A DNA stretch of 64,000 bases from Ancylostoma caninum. Taxonomy: Eukaryota > Nematoda > Chromadorea > Rhabditida > Ancylostomatidae. A program made the translations under genes and the position numbers. Under the pieces are notes generated by a model. The model was not told the origin of the DNA. It worked only from the letters and a program-made list of their open reading frames with translations, and made no database searches. Where the stretch lies: assembly GCA_037903475.1 (NCBI GenBank), contig JBAJFG010000041.1:992001-1056000 (forward strand), given 5' to 3'. Numbering within the stretch: the first letter of the stretch is position 1; each line of letters starts with the position of its first letter. This document shows positions 47,112-56,647 of this stretch, one piece after another.

Positions 47112-49025
47112 GGGAAAGTGCACGGACTTAAGCTGTGCTCTCGAAACGAGACACATATGTTTGGATGGCTTGTCCCAAATAATGCTACAGATTATACTTG
47201 AATTTTGCTAAATGGCTAATACACGCTCAAGATTCCATTTCCTGCCATACTGACGTGAATCTCCCTCAATGAGAGCATGCCACTCTCAGAGGATGAGGCT
47301 CGAGGGTTTGCATCCCGTCCCCGAATAGAGTTTTGAGGACTTTAGTTGCTGGCCTTTAAACAAGGCACAGCACGATGTGGTCACTAGGGGTTGGGGACTA
47401 CTAAGTACAGTCAGACTCAGAAATGAGTTACTAAGCACCTACACAGTAGGGCTCTTTCACGAAAAGGTTAAGTACTAAAGGTGTGACAAAGCTCCTACTA
47501 AATTCTAAGGATGAAGTTTTTGCCAAGATTGCGTCCAGCTCGTAAACGATTTATCCCAATTGCAATTGGTTTGGTGCAGTTTATCTCAAATCCAAGCTGA
47601 AAGACTAATTATAACAGAAAACTGTTAAGAACTCGCTAGAACTCGCTCGAACTTGTTAACGGACCTGTCAGAACCAGAAAATTGTGATTGGAGCACGTTT
47701 TCGTCCCAAATCATTGAAATTCCCCAGGAAATTTCTCTGGTCTGAAGAAGCGCGTTGATATTCTGTCAACTCCAAGTTGTGCGCCTGGGATGCCAATTAT
47801 CCCCCAAAAAGGCATCCTTCGTTTTTGAGAAACTGTCTTTGTTTTTTTAAGAAAACCGTCGAAAGTGGTCAAAAAAAGGTCAAAAACCACTTCTTGACCA
47901 TTAATGACAGTTCTTTCCAAAAACGAAGACCGTTTCCCTGGAACGAAGGATGCCGCTTTGGAGAGATAATTGCTCGTATAGGGCGCATCCATTGCCAAAA
48001 TTTCAGCATGATATGCCACCTACAGGAAGACCAACACCTGATTATCACTGGAGCGCGCCAGAGTACAGGGGAAGAATGAAGTGATTTACGGTTTGCATTT
48101 ACAGTGATTTACAGCAGATTTAGAGTGGTTTACTGTACAGTTCACATTAGATGGGTGTGTTCGGCAAGTTGGCACCAATCTGTTTCATGAAGGATAGAAC
48201 CAGTCTCAGCTCTACGCGTCTCAGGTTAGAAGCACACGCTCGTGGCTTCGACTCGGGTCTGCGAAATTTTCATCCAGAGTATGCATGTATTGTTGGCCGC
48301 CTTCCAAGGGGACTATTTAGAAGCCATTGAGAGTGGAAACTATGGCTATCAATGGACACAGCACAACTAGTATGAACCATAAAACAATCTATCGATAGCA
48401 TCACAACCTCGCGGACGCTGGGACTAAGTTCCTCTGAATATGCTAGACGCCCACTAAATTCTGCTGGTCGATGACCACCATGTGCTGTGTCCTGGAGCGG
48501 AACCGTTCAGGTGATAAATGAGCAACGACTACGAGCGCTGCTTTGGAAATTGGAGGATTGCTCATAAGGCAATGTCGCTGCGAAGACAAAGTATTTCTAT
48601 ATGCCATATGATTTATTCACTCACTTTCTCATTCTTTGACCGCCTTGGATGTTTGACTGCTCACGCGTGGTTGCGCCTTTGCAGGGTCCTACAGCTTACA
48701 TAGTGTAAAATCAATAATCGTCTAAATCCGGTACGGGTTCCCACCCTGTTAAAGGTTAGGAATTAAAGTTTGCAAAACAAAATCCGTGGACGGATGCAAA
48801 CCCTCGAGCCTGATCTTGTAGCTCTGCTTCACAATCCACTCGGCTAGACAGCTGTCAACATGTGCTTGAGGGAGATTCATGTCGGTATGGCTGGAAATGG
48901 AATTTTGAGGTTGTATTCAGCATTTAGCGAAATTCAAGTATGATCCGTAACATCGTTTGGGACAAGCCTTCCAAATATATGTGTCTCGTTTCGAGAGCGC
49001 AGCTTCAATTCGTGCACTTTCCTTG
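47112..49025. repeat. Inverted pair of tRNA-like repeats (family R3)
   Basis: The arm 47112-47370 is the inverse of about 48755-49025. Shared landmarks are GGGAAAGTGCACG, CTCTCGAAACGAGACACATA, GGCTTGTCCCAAA, CATACTTGAATTT, TGAATCTCCCTCAA and GGCTCGAGGGTTTGCATCC. The right copy, read on the minus strand, carries TCTAGCCGAGTGGATTGTG before the B-box-like GAGGGTTTGCATCC, so the family may be derived from a class II (Ser/Leu-type) tRNA. The arms are diverged, so two independent insertions are as likely as one foldback element. Confidence 0.65.
47780..47995. repeat. Imperfect palindrome inside the R3 pair
   Basis: CCAATTATCCCCCAAAAAGGCATCCTTCG and further bases are matched by the complement of CGAAGGATGCCGCTTTGG and GAGATAATTG; the centre lies at GGTCAAAAAAAGGTCAAAAA near 47875. 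Each half is about 95 bases. It could be a small foldback MITE. Confidence 0.6.
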
Positions 49026-50012
49026 TAAGTCTCTACTACTGAAACCGTATGATGAATTGAACAATCAAGTGCTTGTCACAGTCTAAGAGGCGTTGTTTCT
49101 GTTGTAGCGATTTCGCTGGTTCTCATGATATGAAGAGTGTGCATCGACAGTGGAAGCAATTCTGGTGAATGTCTTAAAATCATTGCTACATCGCAATCCT
49201 CTAAGAAAACTGTGGTTTTCGGAAACTGATCGAGGGCAACAGGAGATATTAGTTCAAATGCGACCTGATGATGTACATGTTCTCCTAATATTTCGCTCAC
49301 AAATGTTGTTTCCTCTTTTTATTTGCGATCTCACGGGTTCCTGTTTGACTAGGTTAGGAAGTGGGATCTGTATTACTAGGTACGTGAAAGAATATAGACT
49401 TGTTGAAAATCGCCCTGAAAAAGTCCAGAAAACATCTTGTGAAATAGAACTTATGAACTCAGCTGCGCCTTCAGTACATAGGCTTCCTCAAGTCTGTGCA
49501 GGCACGGATATAATTCCTTTGGAAATCAAGCTGATGCTCACAGCATGAATAACTTAATTAAACATAATTACAAAATAGCTCACGCTCACCTACTCACTCA
49601 ACCGTTTCTGTTTTTGACCCCGAAATATACGCGTAGGTAGGTCCAGCCCACCCTATATTTAGCTCATAATGCGTAGATATAATCGCTTACGCTAATATCA
49701 TGAATGTGACGTGATAACCACAAGTCAGCCTCCGCTGTAGGACCATGTGACAGACATTTATTCTTTCAGCGCTGTGGACTTGAAGTTTGATAGTGCGTCT
49801 TCCGCCAGAATATGTCCTTTTGCGAGTTGACGCTAACGTATGTGCGTTCAATACGGGACTATGCGCCTGATGTCTGACCACAAATATTAATAAGATAACA
49901 TTAACAGAGTAATCGGAGCGTGGGAATTCTTGGTACAATGAATTGTCACGTATCAGCGCCCAACCAGGGCATAGTACATGCATAGTATAATCCATACAGA
50001 TTATACAGAATA
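49026..50012. other. Non-coding stretch
   Basis: The 132-codon plus-strand frame at 49150-49548 and the 121-codon minus-strand frame at 49687-50052 lack any recognised family motif or splice context. Neither is called as a gene. Confidence 0.35.
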
Positions 50013-50130
50013 CAGCGGCGAACGAAATGGGGGGGGGGATTTTTGAAATCACTTCAGAACAAATCCTATATTAGTTAGCTCTTAATTGTTTATTTTATTA
50101 TTAGTTATTAAATAATTTTCGTTAATTATT

Positions 50131-50860
50131 AGGTTGTGTACAAATTAAAGGTGTTTTTTGACGCGTAACTTTAAACGTTTACAACTCGGCGAAGTTTATT
50201 AGACAAAATAAGAACCATTAGAATCTACGCATTTTTGCCAACGTTTCACAAGATCATAAATTCCCTTGCGGTAGAAGTCCGAACTTCTGGAGGCTATGAA
50301 CTCGTTGAAGACATTTTCAGCATCGGTCTGACTTTTGAATACTCTTCCCTTGATGAAGTTGTCGAGGTTCTTGAAGAAGTGATAATCGATTGGCGAAAGG
50401 TCTGGGGAGCATGCCGGATGAGGCAGTACTTCGTAGCCAAGGTCTTTTAACTTCTGCAGCGTTTTTCTTGAAACATGAGATCTGGCATTATCGTGGAGAA
50501 GAAAAGGACCTTTTCTGTTCACCACTGCTGGGTCCGCATGTGCCAGTTTCTCATGCATTTTGTCTATTTGGTGGCAGTAGTTGTCCGCATTGATGGTTTC
50601 ATCTGGTTTTAGGAACTCGTGATGTAAAATGTCTGCGTAATTCCACCAAACTGTGACCATAGTCTTCTTTTGGTGCAACTTCTGCTTCGGGAAAAGTTTT
50701 GGGGGCTCATCTTTGTCCAACCACTGCCAAGAACGTTTCCGATTATTGTAAAGAGCTTCTAAATGGTGTACAACATTGGGAACGTTACATGAACAATACA
50801 CGAAAACCAGTAGGTCAAAAACTGGTTTGCAAAAAAACGCAATTAATTTGTACACAACCC
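50131..50860 (-). mobile_element. Internally deleted mariner element
   Basis: The inverted ends read AGGTTGTGTACAAATTAA on the left and the complement of TTAATTTGTACACAACCC on the right. At about 730 bases it is much shorter than a full mariner (about 1.3 kb); the N-terminal half of the transposase gene is missing. It sits in the AT-rich middle of the M1 MITE, so it inserted later. Confidence 0.88.
50199..50810 (-). pseudogene. Mariner transposase, C-terminal catalytic part
   Basis: Mariner transposases cut and paste the element through a DDD catalytic triad. The frame has WQWLDKDEPPKLFPKQKLH, KKTMVTVWW, LLHDNARSH and HPACSPDLSPIDYHFFKNLD; the last two Asp residues are separated by 34 residues, the mariner D34D signature. 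The helix-turn-helix half and the region that should carry the first Asp (around TGDEKW in the family) are missing or replaced, so the protein cannot be active. The in-frame extension upstream to 50996 is MITE sequence. The C-terminus is intact to the stop at 50199-50201. Confidence 0.9.
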
Positions 50861-50975
50861 AATTTTTACTATTGTAAAAATTATTTTTGTCAATTTTATT
50901 TTCCATCTGGGTCCCCAAAGTGGGGGAGACCCCTCTTCCCCCCCCCTTCGCGCCAACTTTCTGGGTCCTCCACTG

Positions 50976-52859
50976 ATAGTATACAAGTACATACATAGTA
51001 GAAGGTTAACATGCATAGTATAGTCTGGTGGCTTAGAAAGTGCGTTTGCGACTTTGAGTGGTGCGCAGTATTTATTTCCACGTGTGTGGAAATGAGTGCG
51101 GATCAACTCACGTACGCAACGTCCACACACACACGAGTGTGGAAAATCCCCATGCATCATCTACTTTCCCATGTGTGAGTTGACCCGCACGTGCAATAGT
51201 TGCGTCCGCTTCCCGTTGCTGGAGCCAAAGCCGGTTGTTGGCGCACCTTGTTTAGAAAGTCGATAATGCGTGGGCGCCTCATTTTTTAGCTACGGCTATA
51301 CCTTTTTGAGTCATTGTAACGCCAGAAGCTTCTTTTTTTTATCGAAACCAGCATCTCGCCCACTTTCAGGAATTGGTTGATCTATTCGCGGATCGTAAAA
51401 AAAACCAGGAGGTTATTGAAAAATTGTGGCCCGAAAATTTTTTTTGCCCAAAGTTCGTCTAGGAGGAGGGGATTACTTGAGATGCTAACACGGATATCAT
51501 TTCCCTTTTGCACCGTAACTCCGTCCTCTAGGGTTACGGTACTTATACTGTAGATCATCATGCATCTCCCAGAATCCTCTTAACTTTTGCATAGAGGGGT
51601 TGTCTTAGGCACTTGTTACAATAACCAACACTATTTTGCATGCTACCTTCGTTTTCTTCCCGAAACCGGCATTTTCTTTGTATTAGGTTGTCCCACAATG
51701 AATGGCCGCAACCTGGTAAAGAATTTTTGGAAGTTCATAAATCCATTATTTCAGAAGCTATAGACACACTTTGGACTATTAAGATAACCTCTATAAGTAC
51801 CCTAAAAGGGCTTCCTCAATTACCCTTTCTATTGTTTCTGCAGACGAAATTGTACGATGAGGCAAAACATGGTTTTTGTGCTCTCTCAACTTTTAGGCTA
51901 TGTGTGCTCACGAAAGTTGTCAGAAACGAAGGCATAGTTCTGGGGACGAGACGAGAACTCTGAAACAGTCCGTAAAAATGTTAGAAGCCAGGTTGGACGC
52001 AAATACGTCCCTGGTCGCTCCGCCTTCTTGGCAGCCAAACATGGCAAAAAAATGGGCAAAGTGGATTTTGAACAGAAGCATTGCTAGTCAGTGCTTAACT
52101 TGCGACAACATTTAATTTAATCCTTTAATAAACACTGCTGAGAAATTTTCCGGAAAAAATGGGCCACTTTTAGTGATGGGTAGACATTGCTTATTAAAGT
52201 GGACTTTTGTCTTGTTTGCATCGCTGAGGGTGATCTGGATATATTCAACGAACTTTGACATCTCAGAAAACGATAACTTTTTCTGGGTGATGAAATGCTA
52301 CTCGAGGTGTCCGACAGTAGCTAGACCAGGCCACGAGTAGAATTTACTATACTAAATGCCTCGCCTGTTACCACTTGGGGCTTGGCTTCGAGATTCGATT
52401 GAAAATGCCTCAGTTCTGGTGAGCCGAAGAAGTGCATGTCCACTGGAGGAGCGGGCAAATCCACACAGGTTCACATCCTACCAAGAAAAATTTCACTGAG
52501 TGAGACGTTGGATCTCTCCTTGTAATATTGTGTTGGCCAGACCCTTGCCTAATAGGTTATCATTCCGAGCTTGCGATGAATCCAATTTTCGGCCAGAAAA
52601 TTCATGCGAATAAATGTTTACTGAAAATTGACCTTTCGCACTTCGTTGACTCCTGTGATTTGCGCTTCTTTCTTTACATAAGTTCCACTGTACTATTAAA
52701 AACCCCTCATTCAATGTTGAAAGTCCAAAAAAGCACTGAATAGAATCACCAACAGGATTGAACAATAATTAGGATCAAGCATGACGACGAGAAAAACTGA
52801 CTCTCAATACGACCCCCTCCCCTAATTCATCGTCCACCCCCACCTCTCTACGACCCCCC
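50976..52859. other. Non-coding stretch with a mariner-like terminus
   Basis: TTAGGTTGTCCCACAATGAA at about 51685 resembles a mariner end, but no matching opposite end or transposase was found. CTGAAAATTGACCTTTCGCA at about 52621 recurs at about 31946 (CTAAAAATTGACCTTTCGCA) with CTTCGTTGACTCC-type sequence following, so a dispersed repeat is shared with the right flank of the 1.27-kb element. No gene. Confidence 0.45.
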
Positions 52860-53580
52860 CCCCCCCCCCTCCTGCACCAGCTTGTTTTCTCTGTTTCAAG
52901 GAAGAAGGCACAAAAAAACGCATGAAAAGCCCAAAATTGTAACTAAAACAACCTCAAAGTCGATATGCATCCTTTCTTATCTGATCGGACCGGACTGCCA
53001 GCAAGAACGATCACGTCATTACGTGTTAAAATAGGATTGATTGGCAGCGCATGCGAGAGATCGCCTTCAACGCTGGCATTCATCGCGCCCACGGGTTCGA
53101 TTCTCGCCACCGTCAAAAAAATTTTTGCACGGGTCGGAACCACTTTGGAACTTAGTTTGAGGCAACGAGGGTGGAAAAGTTTGGAAATAAAGTGTGATAA
53201 GCGGCCTCGATCGATCGCACGTGCAAGAGTTCGCCTGTAAGACCAGTCAGCATCGTAGCAAACTAGGGTGACCTAGACTTCGCCCTGAAGTTCTCTAACT
53301 GGAAATCAGCAAATGCTTTTAAAAATGGCAATAATGGACGATGTTTTGGGAGCTCGATGGGAAATGAAATTTGGCTAATTCTTATCTGAATTGCGGGAAA
53401 ACTAGCAAACTTCGTGCAGTCAGATTCTGTGATCAAATGGGAAATTTTCTCCGCTAAAATTTGGAGGAGGAAAGTTTCTGCTATATCTGTAAATGGCTTT
53501 CCAGTGACTTCCCAAACAGATTTACTCCACTTTCACCATCTCTTCAAATTGCGAAGTTTTCACTTCTTCAGCTCCCATGA
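52860..53580. repeat. Interspersed repeat family R2, copy B, with tRNA-like segment
   Basis: Inverse of 45355-46170. It begins at a C-run and carries CCAAAATTGTAACTAAA, ATGCATCCTTTCTTATCTGA, the tRNA-like head at 53041-53110, GGGAGCTCGATGGGAAAT, ATTGCGGGAAAACTAGC and AGATTTACTCCACTTTCACC. The two copies are similar along most of their length with many substitutions. Confidence 0.7.
53041..53110 (+). repeat. tRNA-like SINE head, copy B
   Basis: TTGGCAGCGCATGCGAGAGA (A-box region) and GCCCACGGGTTCGATTCTC (B-box). Related to the minus-strand copy at 45864-45930. Cloverleaf pairing is incomplete, so it is not called as a tRNA gene. Confidence 0.6.
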
Positions 53581-55059
53581 ATAGAGTTTGCCTTTCACCG
53601 AAATTTCACCACCTTCACGTAGTAGAGCTACAAGCAATCATTCCTTACTCCTATTAGCACGGCCCGAAACTTGCTCCTGCCCGAGTGATTTAGATGGGAA
53701 CGTTACCCTCGGAGACCCCTTTGAGGAATTTCCCATCGAGCTCTCAAAAACATATGGAGCCCTAGGAAATTGAAACTCCAGGAAAAGATGGAGCTATCGT
53801 CTGCTACAAATACATTATGTATTCGGGAGTTGAGCAGAATCCAAAGCCCAATGACATGGATGCATACATATTTATTAGGTTGGGTAATAAGTCCGTGCTG
53901 TTTTTCTTGTGCATAGAAACCATTAATTTTCATCAACATTGTCAATCACACTGAATGGGTTGCATAGTTCTTTTCCTCTTCTATTAATGCTACCAGAGGC
54001 TGGGCAGCTTGTCATGTCTATGAAAAATTGCTTTGTTTGATACGACTCAATTTGCAGACCGCAGCCGTAACTCTGCGATAAATTTTATGCAATGAATAAG
54101 GAATTGAACAAAATAAGCTTTGTATGACTGCAATAGACCTCTAGAGGAGTCGGTAGTAGCGAAAATCCCCTACATTTGAGTTTTTGGCTAGTCACTTTGA
54201 CGAAATTCGCGTAGAGAAATCGAGCATACCCAATGTGGACGATCACCTCACATCGAGCATTTTAGGGTTTTGCACGGAATGCGTTAGCTAAACTTACTTA
54301 TTGAGAGTTAGCATCAGCAGTGATTATTCCCTACATGTGAAGCAACCTTAGCGAATAATCGCCTTCATGTCCCATAAAGTGGGCATCCAGAAAGAGAAGC
54401 AAATTTGTGGTTTGAAATTGCCCTGTCTGAAGCAGGCATGCCTCTTCTGTGCTGTCCTTCCAGCAGTAAAGGTTTTTCTATAGGCGTCATTGATGTAGCT
54501 AGCCAATTAAGCCACATTTGATCCATTATTGAAGTCGAACAGTAGTCGATGGTGGGGGTGTCCAATTTTGTGGACTTGTGCGGTCACATTCCAGGCGGTG
54601 GGAAAGAAGGTACAGCGAGAATTGAGGAACGAGGTCGCATTGGTTGCAAAGAGCAAATCAAGAGCTACAAAACGCAGCAAGTCAAACGAAATTCAATTGA
54701 CGTAAAAAAAACAAGTTGAGAAAGAAAAAACCGGATGAGCTTATTCCCCAACCCAGTAGTTCGCATTAGATTTGGGGACTTTGCAAGAGACCTGGGCTGT
54801 TGTACAAGTAATTGCTCATTAAACTGTACCTCGGTTTTCCTGTCTCTCATTATTGTGTATGAAATGAATTTAAGTATCTCACTACAACATATATGAATTT
54901 CATTTCATTTCATATTCATATGTCTCAAAATGTGCTAACAACTAAGGAAAAAGAAGAAAGACCATAAAATGCAATTAGGATTACAACAGAGCAAATTGAT
55001 GTACAAATTGGAACTGAGTGCTGGACCCTTCTAGCAAGCCAGTTCAACGAATGCTCTAA
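53581..55059. other. Non-coding stretch with repeat ends
   Basis: A partial direct-orientation R2 fragment (CCCATCGAGCTCTCAAAAAC) lies at about 53732-53790. A mariner-like terminus TTAGGTTGGGTAATAAGTCC is at about 53877 with no transposase nearby. No gene. Confidence 0.5.
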
Positions 55060-55514
55060 TAAGTACACTTTTCAAACCCGAATGTCTTATGATTCGATCC
55101 CCTGTCGGTGCCGAGCAAGACATTGCACTTTGAATGAGCCCAGCGAACCTGATGGGGAGATCAGTATGAAAGCCAGAAGCCGTACCCACATCAGCCGGCT
55201 ATGATGCCCTTAGCGCCACCAAAGGGGTCATGGAAGCTTGCCGGAACTTCGACACACGGGTATACCAGCCGCCCTCGTGGAATCGGCAAGCCGGATAATG
55301 AGCATTAGGCTTTTCGTACGACCTCACCCACCGAGACGAGCTATGAATTCTTGGCCAAAAATCTATGAAACCTACTCTAGCAAAAAAAATTCTTTAATAA
55401 TTTCCTTCATTTATGAAAAATTGGGGCAGCTACATTGTACTGCATGGTATTCGTGCAGCTCATTTTTCATCGTGTCTCAAGAAGGAAAGAATTCCAAATT
55501 AGTGGAGAACCTTG
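55060..55514. repeat. Probable retroposon-derived sequence
   Basis: It contains GATTCGATCCCCTGTCGG, a B-box-like string, and leads into the LINE fragment. Boundaries and class are not determined. Confidence 0.3.
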
Positions 55515-55649
55515 CGCACCGCTCTTCTTCACAAGAAAGATGACAGAGAACATCTTCAAAACTACCGTCCAGCATGTTTGCTAAGCGTGCTTTTCAAGCA
55601 TTTTATTGAGGATACTACTCTATCAACAAGATCTTGTTCTGTTCAATGA
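55515..55649 (+). pseudogene. RTE-like LINE reverse transcriptase fragment
   Basis: The frame reads LLHKKDDREHLQNYRPACLL, then SVLFKHFIE. This matches the conserved non-LTR polymerase block (xLxKKGDxxxxxNYRPIxLLxVxYKxF) typical of RTE-clade elements. Only 44 codons are open before the stop at 55647, and no catalytic YxDD block follows. It is a small dead fragment. Confidence 0.75.
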
Positions 55650-56289
55650 CGCAACAAGTCACATAACCTACTAGTTCCTCGCATTATTCGTATTTACACC
55701 TATGTTTTGTGTGTGAACAAATATTTTCTGGAAGAAAAAGCGTCACTTGGCCCAACAGAGAGTTCATGGTTTATAACTTTAAACTGTTTGGACTACTTTC
55801 GTGTTAGAACTGGAGTTATATGTGTACATATACTGTCCATAAAGGGAAAGTGATGTCCTATTTATTTATTTATTTATTTTATTTTATTTGTTCGACACGC
55901 TGTAGTAAGACAGACGTGGAAATCTTATACATATGTACATCACATTCAGACAAAACATGACCATAAGATGAGAGGCCTAATGCCTGAGTATGGATTTAGT
56001 CATTCTTCGTTTGAAAGAGGCCAAGGATTTGGTGAATGCAGTGGTATTTTTCAAGCGAATATAAGCCGAACCAGCTCTAACTGTGAAGAAATTAGCTCTG
56101 ACCGCGGTTTCATGTCGTGAATAGGAAATTTTTGTTCCACCACGGGTGATTGATTGTACTGAGGTGAAAAATAGTGAAAAATTAATTGCACTATAAGTGA
56201 ACCTTTGGTGAGAAAGTAAACTTTGAAGTTTGTATATTACGACTATTAGCAAGGCAGTGATAATTTCCGCACGCTTCAACGCAACATCC
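55650..56289. other. Non-coding stretch
   Basis: A TTTATTTATTT simple repeat is at about 55858-55890, followed by TGTTCGACACGCTGTAGTAAGACAG. The 100-codon minus-strand frame at 55977-56279 has no known domain, although the combination of a TTTATT run and this frame may be retroposon 3' sequence. Confidence 0.4.
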
Positions 56290-56464
56290 GTTGAGGGCGG
56301 AGCTTAACGAGCGGGTTTTATCCCAGCCACGGACATTCGCTAGCATACAGAATCGGTACGGCAGGTATGTTTGAAGCCTTTTGGATTTTCGGCTAAATCC
56401 GATAGGCTATAGAGACAGTTTGTACACACACTAATAGTGATGTATGCAGGATTTCAACTGAGAG
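56290..56464 (+). promoter_or_regulatory. Upstream region of the second Str-type exon
   Basis: GGGCGGAGC followed by TTAACG lies about 170 bases before the ATG, and GGCAGGTATGTTTG (donor at 56365) with GTATGCAG (ending at 56449) could bound a 5' UTR intron. The layout matches the region before 37696. Confidence 0.5.
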
Positions 56465-56647
56465 ATGTCTGGCCCGTACTATGCCGTCACGGCAGCTATC
56501 AGCGTCCTCTCAGTGCTGGCAAATTTTCTACTCGTCTATATATTCTTTGCATGTCCCTCGAGGAGCATGAGCTCTCACAAGTATTTTTTCCTCTTCACAG
56601 CTGTACAAGATCTTCTGTTTTCGACTTGTTTCCTGCTGGTGTCACCG
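56465..56647 (+). pseudogene. Orphan or partial first exon of a second Str-type receptor
   Basis: It encodes TM1 and TM2 (ANFLLVYIFFACPSRSMSSH) and is 61 codons long, the same as the first exon at 37696-37878; by eye 48 of the 61 residues are identical. The donor (CCG|GTGAGC) is intact. Downstream I could not find the YRY, TKxLxxQ or C-terminal exons anywhere before the window ends. Either the remaining exons lie more than 7 kb away, or only the first exon and its promoter were duplicated. The exon itself has no lesion, so calling it a pseudogene is an inference. Confidence 0.6.

Larger units (their letters stand above)
50013..50975. mobile_element. hAT-like MITE (family M1), copy 3, interrupted by a mariner
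   Basis: The left end is CAGCGGCGAACGAAATGGGG and the right end CTTTCTGGGTCCTCCACTG, both decayed forms of the M1 ends. Internal M1 sequence (CTTAATTGTTTATTTTATTA and ATTTTCCATCTGGGTCCCCA) is present on either side of the mariner. The flanks (ACAGAATA and ATAGTATA) no longer match well, so this is the oldest of the three copies. Confidence 0.82.

Noticed and set aside
49150..49548. 132-codon open frame as a gene
   Set aside because: No family motif, no convincing splice signals, and it lies among repeats.
49687..50052. 121-codon minus-strand frame
   Set aside because: It runs into the MITE end and has no domain.
50861..50996. N-terminal extension of the mariner transposase frame
   Set aside because: It is M1 MITE sequence that happens to be in frame, not transposase.
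51685..52120. Complete mariner element starting TTAGGTTGTCCCACAATGAA
   Set aside because: No matching inverted end or transposase sequence was found, so only the terminus-like string is noted.
53041..53110. Functional tRNA gene
   Set aside because: A and B boxes are good but the acceptor and anticodon stems are not, and there is a related degenerate copy at 45864-45930.
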